From NCBI GenBank assembly GCA_015680685.1, contig MNCI01030955.1:447923-511922 (forward strand): a stretch of DNA of 64,000 nucleotides, in the 5' to 3' direction. This DNA comes from Gnetum montanum. Its lineage: Eukaryota; Streptophyta; Gnetopsida; Gnetales; Gnetaceae. The notes under the pieces were generated by a model. It was not told where the DNA came from. It saw nothing but the letters and a program-made list of their open reading frames with translations, and made no database searches. A program made the position numbers and the translations under genes. Positions 45,006 to 57,959 of this stretch are shown here, piece after piece (the stretch's first letter is position 1; each line of letters opens with the position of its first letter).

Positions 45006-48000
45006 AAAGAAGACAAACTTCTATACAAGTTGGGATGATGGGGAGTAGCATGAAGAAGAAGTGGAGGATGATGAAAAAAATTCTCATCTAATCTGCATGG
45101 CTCTCACTGATGATGATGCTAATTCATTAAATAATGATCTTAATGATGATGAAATATTTGATCTTTTATATATGAGCCTATGTCATTTCAAAGTCTTTGC
45201 AGTAAGTTAAGTAAATAAGTCAAGTCTAAATATTTGGAAATATCATTATTGAATTTGACTATTTCTAATCTTTCTAAACAACTCTTAGACCTAAGGGCTA
45301 AGAATGAAAAGCTAACCTCATCTTTAGAATAGGCTATAGTGGAAGTTGTAGATGTCAAATTAATAAATGAGAGATTGGCAAAAGGAAAGGAATCCCTTTG
45401 ACTGATCCTAAGACAAGGAAAAAGTCCACATGATAAGAGTGATCTGGGATGTTGTACTCAAGAACATTCATCACCTACAAACACATCCCAATCAAATTAT
45501 CCCCCTAAACAAAAACTAGCACATCAAAATTAGAGGAAGCACCCATATCTCAAAAAGATCCTAAAAGGTTTGATTCTTTTAACCACTCATACTAACATAG
45601 GAGAATTAGGTGTTATTATTTTCTTAAGTTAGGACATAAACAATGGGATTACAATCTTAAATATTATCATGTAAATAATTGGTTATATCATAGGACTTCT
45701 TGATCTTATCAAAGTGTACCAATAAAGGGTGTTGTCCAACCTGACAAGGGAGATCGAATGTCAACTCAAAAGACCAAAGTACTGAGAAAAGAATGGAGAA
45801 TTAAGTGGTAGGAATAAAGGAATCAAAACACCTTCACCAAAAAATTCATAAATGGGAGCCAAGCTTCATACATTGGAGAAGTTTAGTTAAGAAGATAATC
45901 TTTAAAAGAGAAAACTCATTCTCTTGTCCTCTAAATATCATGACCTTTCAACAGTGTAGTAGGTAAGTAGAGGTCATTTTTCTTTTATTTTTATAAGCTT
46001 TAATTAAGACCATAATCTATTGGTAGCCTTTCCCAATCCTATCCTAATTTTGGCAAAGACAACTTTCCAAAAAGAAATATGTCTCTCAAAAGACATCTTC
46101 CGATAACCAAAGATGTTTCTCTGAATTTTTGTGCATCATGGGCAAGACATTTACTATGCATGAAAGATGTCTACTATGAATTACAAACACAATAAAAACA
46201 TCTTCTTTTTCATTCAAATCCCTCATTTATCATCTTTATAAAAGATAAAACCATCATTTTTTGTTGTATTCCTTCATATCTACTGCATAGAGACAACTAG
46301 GGCTCCATTATTCATAGCAATTTCATTAGAGATGACCCAGAAGAAGATAGAAATGTCCATGTTGCCATCCAAGAAGCATTCAAAAGTAAGTTTTAGTAGT
46401 GCACCATCCTCTTACATGTTCTAGTTTCATAGCATTAGCACACAACATAGGTTTAAGGTAACTTGAACCACTAGCATTATTTCTAAACATTCCCTTACTT
46501 TTCTAGCCCATAGATAGTAAGCCCTAGTAGATTATTTCAAGCTTTTGAACTAGAATACATTCATTACCATGAATTTTTTAGTTCCTAAGGTGCTGATTAG
46601 AGATTTTTATTGTAATATTGTTGTCTTTGATACTATTGTTGGGCCATTCACATCAATGGTTGGGAAATTGTTGTTGAGGTCTCTCCCCAAGTTTTCAATG
46701 CAATTCTAGGTATTTCTAGTCTTCATGTCTTCTAGTTAACCATTGATACCATACATGATATTTACACAAATGGTAGAATGCCCATAGCACATGATGAATT
46801 TTGTGATGTATTATTTGGTAGAGACATGTCTTTTAACAAGGATCATATTGAGAGAAGCAAGATGACTTATTATGCCTCCACCTTGTCTCTTATTATTTTA
46901 TATAAAATTATGGTGAAAGGTTGTAGCTACAGTTATTTGCTGCCATCCCAAGGTTTCATACTTTATTATCTTCTTATAGATTTACCATTGTATCTAGGGC
47001 ATATACTTTTCCTAGAAATTTTAAGCCTCTATGCCAAAGAGAGAATCCTGAAACACCCCTAGCTCATCAACCTATTGATTTGCCAAAGGGATGTACCTAT
47101 TCTAGAGTTGCCTTTACTTAAAGGCAAGAGCAGTCTCAGTGAGTATGTTAATAAAAGGATTACTTTCCATGTCGCAGAGGTGGGCCCAAGCATTAGGTTG
47201 AGGACAGTAACATCATCATCATTGAGGGCCTCTTCCCAGCTGAGGAGGTCCAAATCTTTAGGTGCCCAACTTAATTCATCATTGAAGAAGCTTCTTTGAC
47301 CCTTTCCACAAGCTATTAGGAAGCTTGGGAGGAACCTCTCTTACTAACATAAAAGTTTGGATGTAGTTGGCATTCCACCTCACTTCGATGGGTAGGTGTT
47401 TGAGGAGGTTACTACTTCTCTTATTTTTGATAGTGAAGAGGATGTTCCTACTCCATTAAGACACTCTACAGTAGCTAAACCCTCACATACATATGACTTA
47501 AGGAAGGAGTCAAATTCAAAGCTAGAGGCACGTCCCCCAGCTGGTTTCCTAGGGGAGCATCATGCTCCCATGTAGCAGCCAAAGTATCATGATCTAGTAC
47601 ATCTTGCTTTCTTAATTCCTTCATTAGTTGATGCTTCTCACTCATTTGAGCAACAGGCTATGGAGAGAATCTTTGGGATCACATCCCAATGGGTACCAAT
47701 TTAGCAACCTCTAGCGCCATCTACCCCACTAGCTTCATCTTAGTTTTGAATAAATATTTATCCTAGGTGTGCTCCCATGTATCAAGTTAAGTCCTTTGAT
47801 GAGGATACACAAAGATCAAGTTTTCCTAGCACTAGTAGCAATGATGATGAGGAGGAGACTTATCGTCCATCCAGAGCAATAGAGGATTTAGAGTTTGAGG
47901 ATGCAACTGAGGTTAATGATTAAGACCTTGGATGGTTTTTTTCTCTCTCCTTTTGTTGATGCTCAAAAAAGAGAAGACATTTTTTTGTTCTCACATATGT

Positions 48001-48385
48001 AATTTTGGGGATTTTTCACATATGTGACTAATGTAATATGATAGTTACAAACAGTTTTACTTTGATGTGATTATGAATAGTTTAGTATGAAGCAATTTGT
48101 AGATGAGTTATATATATATGGTGTTTTCCCTTGTTATCTTTGTGTGGTATACCTTCCTCTTTATTTTTTCATTTGCATCATTTTACACTTATTATAATCC
48201 CTATCTATCATAGAAATTTATATGTCTTAACAATTTCATTAATCTATGTATATGCACTTTATTTATATGCTTTATTATTTTTAGTTTTGTCCAAAGAGAG
48301 GGAGGAGTAGCTTATGTGTGGTTATGTATTGGGACAAGACTAACCCATTTTCTTAATTTTTGGACATTACCAAAATGAGGGAGAT
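45006..48385 (+). other. Internal region of element F without pol
   Basis: 45040-45900 reads as a decayed, acidic and coiled extension of Gag. From 46329 to about 47930 there are pieces of another protein. The clearest are 46778-47062 (94 codons, hydrophobic end) and readings around 46600-46740 with FYCNIVVFDTIVGP. These loosely recall plant-transposon-associated proteins, but I cannot assign them. AAGACATCTT motifs recur at 46085-46180. No RT or integrase motif in any frame. Confidence 0.5.
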
Positions 48386-49200
48386 TTTGGACCTTTTGAT
48401 ATGTCGAAACATTAATTAAAATGGAGAATAAGGTTGTTGTATGATTGTGTGATTGTTGTGTTTGCAAGACAAGAACTTGGATTGAGATAAGAAGGTTTGA
48501 GAAAGCTTAAGAACATGGACAAGGAATGAAGAATTCAAAATGCGAAGGAAGCTAAAGAAAGACATCTTCAAGAAATAGTAGACATCTTGGAAGAATTGAA
48601 TGATGCATAGGCAAAGATGTCTCCAAGAAATAGTAGACTTCTTTCATCAAACAAAGATGTCTTTCCCTAATAAACATGTCTTCCTAGAATGAAGACTAGT
48701 TTCAAAAAGTTGCCTTTCCCCAGACAAAGACATCTTCCCAGAATGAAGGAAAATGCAAAAAAACATCTCAAACATGAAGAATATGTCTTCCATGATTGTT
48801 AGCTAGCCATTGCATGAGTTCCAAGATGGATTTAAAAATAAAGTGGCTATAATAAGACATCATTCTCATTGGAAAATGTGCAAGCTCTTGTATAATCATT
48901 ATGTAATCATTTGGAAATCATTGTAATTATTATTACTTCTAATTGTATTATCATTTGTCCATTGTAAATTTTGTTGCACCTCAAAGTGTAAGGATCTNNN
49001 NNNNNNNNNNNNNNNNNNNNNNNNNNNNNNNNNNNNNNNNNNNNNNNNNNNNNNNNNNNNNNNNNNNNNNNNNNNNNNNNNNNNNNNNNNNNNNNNNNNN
49101 NNNNNNNNNNNNNNNNNNNNNNNNNNNNNNNNNNNNNNNNNNNNNNNNNNNNNNNNNNNNNNNNNNNNNNNNNTCCGCCTTCTAAGTTCATTGATCCACA
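48386..49200 (+). repeat. 3' LTR of element F
   Basis: Starts TTTGGACCTTTTGATATG (TG now TT) and ends CATTGATCCACA. An assembly gap covers 48998-49173. The alignable part agrees with 42933-44007 with many scattered differences. Confidence 0.85.
48998..49173. other. Assembly gap within the 3' LTR of F
   Basis: 176 Ns. Frames called across it are meaningless. Confidence 0.97.
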
Positions 49201-49205
49201 CCATG

Positions 49206-50386
49206 ATCCTTGTTTTATGTGCTTTAGTATAAAGTCATGTGGGATCCATTGTTTGCATACTTTGTTAATTTTTTTAGGCATTCACATGATGTTTTAAAAT
49301 TTTGGTCTATGTTTAAGCTTGTTCATAGATAAAATTCATGGTTCTTTTTATTATGCATTATATTCATATGTGTAATAAACTTGTTTGACTTAAAAGTTGG
49401 GTTTTTGAAGCTAAATAAAAAAAGTTCATGGGTATAAAATTAGGTATAATTAACATGTTTGATGTATTGTTCTAATTATCCATTAATGCTTTGATGATTT
49501 TGGTGCATCATCAAGATTCTTTAATATTTTAAGAAATGTTATTTGAATTTCTAGTTTGCAAGATATTAATGATAGAAGATTGTGTACCATGTGAACTAAT
49601 AAGTTTGTAATAATGTAACATGTAGGTGTTCCCTTAGCTATGTGCTATGTAGTAGCCTAGATTTCTAGAGCTATGACCTTGTAAGTGTTTCATAAAGTTA
49701 GTTGTTCTCATTTAATTAGCTAATTAAAAAAGCATTTGAGTCAACACTTAATAAATCATAAGCATCAAATTTTGTATCAGGACTATATAAAATTACCTAG
49801 TTTTTCATTATTTGCATATTTGACATCTATCTTCTTTAAAACCTAAGATTTTTTGTGCTTTGAAGTGCATGTTATTCAACAACATGAGTCTATAGGTTAG
49901 ATCTATACTTTATTTCCATTACCTTTTTCCTTAAAGTTAACCATAGGTGCAGGTGTGAGGGGTTTTTTGATTAGTAAGGGTTTTATAATGGGAAGTCTTA
50001 CATGCATAGGGAAATTATTATACTAAATTTTAGAAATAAATTAGAAATCATTTACTTATATTTTCTATTAATTCAATCATGCAGGTTTTCAACACAATTG
50101 AATATTGGATTTTAGCATGAAAAGTTTTTCTGCATTCAATGCAGTTTCTACACTTTCTATTTTTTGTGTAGGATTTAATTTTGGTATGAATGATTACCTA
50201 CTTTTCCTATGTTTGGCATGGAGTAAGGGTTTTATTTTATATAATTTTTCTATTTTTATTTAATACATCTAATGCAAAGGTAAGATGTATTTTGGGAATT
50301 TTTCATTCTATGATCAATTTGCTAATTTTTTTCTAACCATCACTTTGCAAAGGAAACCTCATCGAATTTGGCATATTTCATGTTGG
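49206..50386 (+). other. Continuation of the E2 LTR and unassigned sequence
   Basis: AT-rich, no coding frame, no second LTR match found by eye. It probably contains the rest of the E2 LTR up to the start of G1. Confidence 0.4.
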
Positions 50387-51261
50387 TGTAGAGACACCTC
50401 TTCCAAACCCATTTTTAGCCCTACAAGTAATCAATTGAAGGATAGGAAGTTGCAAAGACATCTTGGTTACTTGGAATATATCTTGCCCAAATGTAAAGAT
50501 GACATAAAATATGTTTTGTTCTAACAAGAGATGTCTTTGATAATACATCAATCACTTAGAGGAAGAATCTCTAGGAAGACTTCTTACCATAGAAGGAGAC
50601 ATCTCATTCCCAAAGGAGACCTCTTGCTAAGATAGAAGACATCTTGCCTAAATGTTGGGTTGATAAAAAGACATCTTATTAAGCCTAAATACATACCTTA
50701 CAACCATGGAACATTCTAAGTTGGAAATTCCAAGATGGAAAATAATTAGAAAAGATAATATGAAGATTAGAAATAGCTTAAAATATCTAGGTTAATTATG
50801 AAGAAGATTTCCCTAGGTTTCTTGGTCCTGTAGTTCATAAATATTAATTTTATGTTGCATGTTTTGTAAGAGTGTAAGTATGTGAAATGCATAAGAAAGT
50901 TGGAAGAGAGATTGCATGAGAGTTGAATTTATCTCTCTAGTCAACTATGTGTGTTATTAGCCAATATAACTTTCTATCTATTTGTATCTTAGTCTTGTAT
51001 GTGTGGAGGAGATATAATTTAATTATGGCTTACATTAAGATCAATCGTGTATGTGGTTGTACTCTTGCTCTACAATATCATTAATCATGTGAGTATTGTT
51101 GTGTGGGATTTTTGTTTCACTATAATTGTAATCATTTTTTGAATTAATCAAAGATGACTAGTTTTCTTGTTCTCTAGCAATTGAATTTTCTTGCATAATA
51201 TCTAAATTCAGTGTGATTTTTTAAACAGTTAAAGTGAATTAAAGTAACCCTACTTAAGAAT
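50387..51261 (+). repeat. LTR of Ty3/gypsy element G1
   Basis: Begins TGTAGAGACACCTCTTCCAA, which matches TGTAGAAATATCTCCTCCAA at 53000 (G2). It ends just before the primer site at 51262. It carries about seven AAGACATCTT-like motifs at 50455-50680. Shared right part: CACTATAATTGTAATCATTT-like and GACTAGTTTTCTTGTTCTC. Confidence 0.75.
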
Positions 51262-51276
51262 TGGTATTAAAGCACC
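51262..51276 (+). other. Primer-binding site of G1
   Basis: TGGTATTAAAGCACC, initiator-Met type with transitions. G2 has TAGTATTGGATCATC at 53954-53968. Confidence 0.7.
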
Positions 51277-51329
51277 ATAGGTTTGCTATTGTTTGGAATT
51301 TAGTTACAATTTTTTTTTGTCTATTTTAG

Positions 51330-52998
51330 ATGGATCCTAAGAAGAAACTAGTTTAAGCCTTGAATAAAGATATGAAGAGCATGAACTCTACCTTCTAACA
51401 TATGGTTGAATTATTAGATGAGATCAATATCAAGGTGGATAGAAATGCAAGTCCCAAGCATATTCAAACTTACAATGATGATGAAAATTCTTACTCAAAT
51501 GGTAATAAAGAAGTTTCTTAGCCTAGTGGAGGGAGAGTAGCTAAGTAGGAATAACATTTCATCTAGAGTGTGAGAGCCCATCAACCTAGGATTCTAGTAA
51601 AGGAAATCGAAATCCTCATGTTAGAACTTCATCCCAAACATCTACTACTTCTCATGGTAAGCTTGATGATGAAGATAAAGCAAGATTGTCTAAAGCATTT
51701 AGAAATGATGCAAGACTTCCATGCATAAAGCTAAAGACATTCAATAGTATAGATGATACCAATGCTTTTTCATATTGGCTAAAGGCACTTGATGAGCATT
51801 TTGAGTTAGAAGAGGTATCAAATTAATTATGGTACTGATTACTATATCTAGATTAGAAGGTATGGCTCCAACTTGGTGGAAAAAAAGAGTCCCAAAGTTA
51901 TGAGATGTAAAATGATCAATCTATCATCGATTAGAACTTGATGAAATACAAGTTAAGATGCAAATTTAACCAATCTTGATAACTACAAGATATAATCATG
52001 AAGTTGAAATTCCTTAGATAAGATGACAATGATTTCAAAAAAATTTACATCAAATTTTGTAAAGTATTCCTTCAAGCTAAGGTAAACTAGGAAGAATATA
52101 AATAGATTTCAATACTTCTTTGAGGTTTCAAAATGGTGTATCAATAAGAGTTATCATTCTCTGAGTCACAATATGTTCAAAGGAGTAATTTCACAAGGTG
52201 TTCAAAGGAGAATTAGATTGATTGCCACCAGTGAGAAATGTTCAACACCAAATTAACTTCATTCCTAGTGCTAACATTTCAAATGAGAGAGCATACCAAA
52301 TGGAACCAAATCAGTAAAATAAATTGTAAAGGCAAGTAGAGAAGTTACTTGCAAATGGCCTTGTGAGAGAGTCAATCTCACCTTGTGTAGTTCTAGCAGT
52401 GCTTGTGATAAATACAATGATAAATGGAGAATGTGCATTGATTCTAGAATAACGAATAGGATAACAATGAGGTATAGGTTTTCTATTCCAAGAATGAATA
52501 ATATCCTTGATGTTCTTACTAATTCAAAGGTTTTTAGCAAAATTGATTTCAAGAGTGCATGCCATCAAATTTGAATCAATCCTAGTGATGAATGAAAGAT
52601 GAATTTCAATACACCATATGGATTGGTTGAGTAATTGTTGATATCATTTAGGCTTATAAATACCCCTACTACATTCATGAGGCTAATGCATGATGTCCTT
52701 AACAATTTGATTAGTAAGTGTTACATTGTATTTTTTGATGATATTTTGATATATAGTCTAATAAGGAGAAGCACTTAGATCACTTGAGAGTGTATTAAAA
52801 ATTGGAGACACATTTGTTCATAAACATGAAGAAGGATCATTTCTTCAAGAAGGATATTGCATATTTATAACATGGTAAAAATGCTGGAAAAGTAAGATTA
52901 ACAAGTTTTTATAGGAGTTTCATCTAAAATTTCAATGGTATTTCATGACCTATGTTTACTTTACTTAAGAATAATCAAGATTACAAGTGGGATGATTG
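51330..52998 (+). pseudogene. gag and reverse transcriptase remains of G1
   Basis: Gag starts at ATG 51330 (MDPKKKLV, same start as G2 MTPKKKQVEALNRDM). The capsid core KLKTFNSIDDTNAFSYWLKA is legible around 51731-51790. Protease is not seen. RT from about 52255: LLANGLVRESISPC, DKWRMCIDSRITN, RYRFSIPRMNNILDVL, SKVFSKIDFKSACHQI (52426-52574), then FFDDILIYS (about 52733-52760) with the active-site Asp pair kept. It is cut at NQDYKWDDC (52998) by the G2 LTR. Many stops. Confidence 0.75.
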
Positions 52999-52999
52999 T

Positions 53000-53953
53000 T
53001 GTAGAAATATCTCCTCCAATTTCGTTTTCTCTACCCTATAGAATGTTTATTTAGGTTATTGAACACTATGGAGACATCTTGGAGGTCAATAAGACAACTT
53101 AGCTAACAACTAGAATGTTATAGAATAGATCTAGTAAGTTGTGAAGACATTTAGCTTAAGAAGAATACATTTCAAAGGAGATGTCTTACTATTGGAGGAG
53201 ATGTCTAAGGCAAGATGTCCCAACTGGTACAAGACATCTTAAGGGAGACATATCCACTATTCATGAGATGTCTCAACTTCCTAGGATATGTCTTTCACCA
53301 AAGAAGATGCCTCATCTAAATGATAGGATTTTTCAAGAGATGTCCAAGAAAAGCCATAGATGATCCATACGATTTGGGAAACTTCTAAATTAGCAGTTCC
53401 AAATTAGGAAATAGTAGAAAAAAAGCCAAGAAAATATGAAAATGGTTGGGAATATTTAAGTTAAACTTGAAAAAAATGATTTCTATGGTTCTTATCTTTT
53501 TTCTTGATAGATATTATGTTTTTGTATTATCAGATGTGTGTCATGAGTTGATGAAGTTAGCAAAATATGTAATGAGAGTACATTATATAAGTGCATGATT
53601 GTAACTATAGATCAAGATCAATTATGTGTGTTTTTGGCTTGTGTATTCTTATGTTCTTAATTATGTGTTGAGATCTCAGTCTTAAGTTGTGGGAGAAATT
53701 CTCTTTTGGTTGTGCCTTGCATTAAGGACAATCGTTGTGTGATTAGAGAGACTCACGCTCTACAATATTATTTGAGTGTTTATGAGTATTTTGGATGTTT
53801 TGGGTGGTGGAATCACAAACTGTAATCTTCTTTACAATAATTGAAGATAACTAGGTTTTTAATTTTCTTTCATATTCATTATTCTTTTATAGTATTTGGA
53901 TTTAGTATGAATTGAAGGTTATATTAATAAGAATGAACCTACTCCAATGTTAT
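53000..53953 (+). repeat. LTR of Ty3/gypsy element G2
   Basis: Starts TGTAGAAATATCTCCTCCAA right after the broken RT of G1. It contains about ten AAGATGTCTT-like motifs at 53070-53345 and ends near CTACTCCA before the primer site. Confidence 0.72.
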
Positions 53954-54018
53954 TAGTATTGGATCATCTAGGTTGATTGTTGCTTGGGAATTTGGTTGTA
54001 TATTTCTATAAATTTTAG

Positions 54019-54440
54019 ATGACACCTAAGAAGAAACAAGTTGAAGCCCTAAATAGAGACATGATAAGCATGAAATCTACCTTTCAACTAATGATTACTC
54101 GATTAGATGAGATCAATCCCAAGGTATATAAGAATGTTAGTCCCAGCCAAATACATAAAGATGATGAAAATTCATGATTAGATGATAAAGAAGTTTCTTG
54201 GCTAGATAGAGAAAATGATAAGAAAGGACAATCTAGCTATGAAAGTGTTGAAACCCATCAGCTAAGGATTCCAATGAGTAGAAATACACTTTCTCAAATT
54301 AGAGTTTTGAGAGCTCTATTAATGACCACTACTTATTCTCATGGCAAGCTTGATGAAGAAGATGAAACAGGGCCTACTAGAGATATTCAAAATGCTATTA
54401 AACTTTTGTATGTAAAACTAAAGACTTTCAATAATATAGT
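54019..54440 (+). pseudogene. gag: gag start of G2, cut by element C
   Basis: ATG 54019, MTPKKKQVEALNRDMISMKS, in the same place as in G1. One TGA near 54176, then open (54274-54440) through YSHGKLDEEDETG to KTFNNIV, where the element C LTR begins. The G1 counterpart KTFNSIDDTNAF shows what was interrupted. Confidence 0.72.
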
Positions 54441-55386
54441 TGATGAGATGTCATTAGTTGTCTACGTTGATGAGGCCCCATTGACACAACTAACCATGTC
54501 AACAAGGCCTCATCCACAAGGCCCCATCAACGCATTTTGACCTACATCGATGATGCCTCATTGGCGTAGTGTTTGTTCATCACCTATAAATACACGCCTA
54601 CCCATCGCATTTATGGGGAGTCCAAATTTCAATTGTAATGAAGCTCTTACATTTTTTCCATTTGAAAGTTAGAGTTTTTTCCCTTGAGTTCCCACAATAG
54701 GAGTCATTGAATGTACAGATCTTTGTTCATGCACTGTTGTACCTAAGTACGATAGTGTGTGCGGTAATAAAGATAAGCTTTCTGATAAACCTTGCAGCAC
54801 TTTAGATAGATTAGCTCTTTTATTTATGCATTCAATGTTTTCAATTATTTACTAATTATTTTCAATTATTTAACAATTATTTTCTAGTAATTAAGTTAAT
54901 GAGATTATTAAACTAGATAGATTAAATACATAAGAACGACTGCTTCAAGCGTAACACGTATTCACTTGGTAATCCTAGCAACATTATTACTTGGTACACC
55001 CAGTAGTATAACATTTTGTCACCCAGTAGTGGATACATCAGTTCAGGATGTGTACAGAAAGTGGGAATAGATACTTATGTTAGGATTAGCTTAATAGTAG
55101 TTAGTTAATTAATTTAAATTAGTTAATCCAATTCCTTTTACCTATGTTTCAAGCACCCAAAACATAAAATACAAAATGATAAAAATCAGACACCTTAGTT
55201 ACACTTAACCATACCAGTGTGCATCATAAGTGTAATTGGGAGGACAATGATTGACCTTAAAAGCTATATTTACTTCTTAAAGGGCTAGTGCACTGGAAAT
55301 GATAAAGTCCATGGAATTCGATTGAGTCACATGTGAATGCTTCATGATTTGTATGGTTGGGCGTAGGGGTACCTCGTCACTCATCA
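54441..55386 (+). repeat. 5' LTR of element C
   Basis: 946 bp, TGATGAGATGTCATTAG to CGTCACTCATCA. TATAAATA at 54585-54592, AATAAA at 54766-54771. The U3 start has repeated GGCCCCATYRAC-like pieces. No 34-bp repeats like those of LTR A. Confidence 0.88.
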
Positions 55387-55387
55387 T

Positions 55388-55405
55388 TGGCATCATTCTT
55401 GGGGA
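55388..55405 (+). other. Primer-binding site of element C
   Basis: TGGCATCATTCTTGGGGA, a decayed tRNA-Asp-type site one base after the LTR. Confidence 0.7.
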
Positions 55406-55540
55406 CTTTGTTTGTGGAATGTGTGCTATTTAGGTCTAAGAGAATACCAATAATATCATTGTATGAACCTAAATGTCCATATCATTTCCACTATACACAA
55501 ATTATAAAAGCACACTGATAATTTCATTTTGCCTTACAAA

Positions 55541-57900
55541 ATGTCTTCTTCTTCTCATAAGCATGACGATACTAAACCACTGGTCCCACAAGAATGCAAG
55601 GTGGTATACACTCATCTAGATGAGTTTGTACCAAATTTCACCTTCATCCTACATCAAGATGAACAGATGCGATGGTGTGATATGGAGGGAAATGTTGTTT
55701 TACCTCCTGATAGATCTATGCCAAGAATGCTAATTAAAACCCTTAAGAAGTTGGGCATAGCATGCCTTCACGAAGAGTACATTGTGGATGGATATGACAC
55801 TTAGAACTATCATCCCATTGAAACACAATGTAAGTGAGACAAACATCAAGGGAGACTCCATGAAGCCACAAAGGGAAAACATTTCACTAACCCCTTGTTC
55901 CTACTAGATCAAGAAGACAATGAGGAACCTCCTTTGGAAGGTTCTCAACATGAAGATTCTCCACCCGTTGCTAAAGATGGTAAGGGTGTGAACTTGACCC
56001 TACGATCAACTATTCATAAACTAGGTTAAAGAAAGAGTGATAGCCAAGGTAGGGACTTAGGTGAACGTCACCATAACAAGGGATCTAATGATGGAGATCA
56101 TAAATAGTGTCAGAGTGATGGCAGATACCATGGTGGTAGTGGCAGTCCACCTTCCTCTTTATCCTCTTCATCTGATTCCAAAAATTCCTCTTCATTTGAT
56201 GGTTCTCATAGAAGCCATCGTCGAAACAACTGTGATGAAGGTGATTGACATAATCATAATGACTGTGAAGGTTGCAAAACCAAAGGGGTGGTCGAAACCA
56301 TCATCCATGTCATCAACGTAGCGATGATGATGAACCTTTACTAGCAACTCAAAGTATTCTTAGCATTACAAAGGTAGCAATAATTCCAACTAGGCCTATG
56401 AAGGATAGTCAAATCAAGCACCTAGATATGAGAAATATCCCAATATTTGAGGGGGGATACAATTTTGATCCACAAACATATCTACAAGCTTTTCAAGATG
56501 CCTATGCCTTACAAAACATTAAGAATGAGTGGTAGAAACTAAAGCTTTTTCTAAAGATACTCATTAAGGAAGCTGAAAGTTAGTACCGGTCCTTAAAACC
56601 AGAATCTATCTAAAGATAAAGTACCATGTTAGAACTATTCAATGACCAATATCAAACATACTCTAGAGTGTCTAATTTGAAAAGGAAAATCCAAGGCTGG
56701 AAACAAGGAGCACATGAACTTTTGGATGCTACCATGGGCTGATATGATTCACTCCTACACAGATGTCCTAGCCATGGTTTCTCTTAGAGGGAACAACTTC
56801 TCCACATCATAGATGGGCTCAAGGTAGAAACAAGAAGAACCCTTGGGATGTATGCCCAAGTGAGGTTGTCTGAAATGAGAGCTCATAAAATACAAAGGCT
56901 AATTGAGCAAGTAGTAAAAGAAGAAGGTGAGCTATGAAAAAGCAAGAATGCTAAAGAGTATAATAAGGATCCATCCATCAAAAAATGAGAGGTCCAATTT
57001 TGTGATGAGGAGGACTTGCCACTTAATGAAGTAGCGAATAGAAAAACCTCGCCTATCCAAAAATCTATTTTTGACATTTTAGCCAAGGTTGACAAGTTAT
57101 GGGACTCTTTGGATAAAAAGTTTCAGAGTGCTTTGAAAATTGTTGAAGAATCCAAAGAGAAAATAGTGATTGTAATTGCAAATGATGAAAAGAAGTTGAA
57201 CGTGCCTACCAAAGAGGTAAGGGCAAAGCTACTACAGTAGAGGAAGTTGTGAAGTCTAACTTTGATGATGAAACCAAACGTAACATCTATCAATATGAAC
57301 ATCCAAAGGGATTTTTCCTTGTGGTGTCACACTTACAAGAGTCTAGAATGTATACATTAAACCCCCACCTAGAACGTTGGCAAGCTCCAAGATAGTTGCC
57401 TTATCCTCAAGGTAGTCTAAGACAGTTCCACCAACAATAGCAAGCTTACTACCCAAGTGAAACTCCTCCACAACCTTATGAATAGCACTAATAGTGGTAC
57501 CAACCACAATCATGGGGAATGCCATTGCCAAGGCAACAACACTCTTATAGGCAACCAAATCCATATGGGTACTATGTTCAGCAACCCATCTCCCTTAGAA
57601 GCTTAGCAAGTCATGCATCATTCCAGCATCACTATTACCCTCCAGAGTACCACTGAACACATTCACCATCTACTTGAGGGGAAAACCCATATCAGTATCC
57701 TTATCATCCTCCACATACCTCTACACCTACACCTCCACCTTCAACTTAGTCAACTCCTACTCCATCCAACTTAGTTAACTCCTACTCCATCCATGCAGGG
57801 TGAAATTCCTCCACATCCATAACAATGAAAGGCTACAAGGGCTATACACTCACAACTAATTTTTCAACCAAGTGGTCTAAATAATAGATCAAGGAAACAA
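55541..57900 (+). pseudogene. gag: gag of element C
   Basis: ATG at 55541 opens an intact 88-codon start (55541-55804) with VVYTHLDEFVPNFTFILHQD and EGNVVLPPD, shared with A. After stops and frame changes the core appears at 56325-56535 (DDEPLLATQS, NIPIFEGGYNFDPQTYLQAF, QDAYALQNIKNEW). It continues with WKQGAHELLDAT and HIIDGLKVETRRTLGMYAQ (about 56695-56860). 57016-57240 is an intact helical piece. The Cys/His motif at about 57285-57320 has lost its cysteines (IYQYEHPKGF). A Pro/Tyr-rich tail ends near 57900. Confidence 0.8.
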
Positions 57901-57959
57901 CTTTTTTTCTAGCTTAGCAATCCCCTCCATCCCTCACAATCTACTATGGTTGATTTCCC

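Larger units (their letters stand above)
42933..49200 (+). mobile_element. Element F: Copia-like gag-only LTR retrotransposon
   Basis: LTRs at 42933-44007 and 48386-49200 are flanked by a perfect duplication CCATG (42928-42932, 49201-49205). The LTR ends are TGTGGACC and GATCCACA, inverted; the right LTR start has TG mutated to TT. Initiator-Met primer site, Copia-type Gag, then about 3.4 kb without any legible RT, RNase H or integrase. A polypurine stretch ATGAGGGAGAT precedes the right LTR. It sits inside the E2 LTR. It is therefore a non-autonomous Copia derivative. Confidence 0.85.

Noticed and set aside
48899-49281. Frames spanning the N gap
   Set aside because: Most of their length is Ns.
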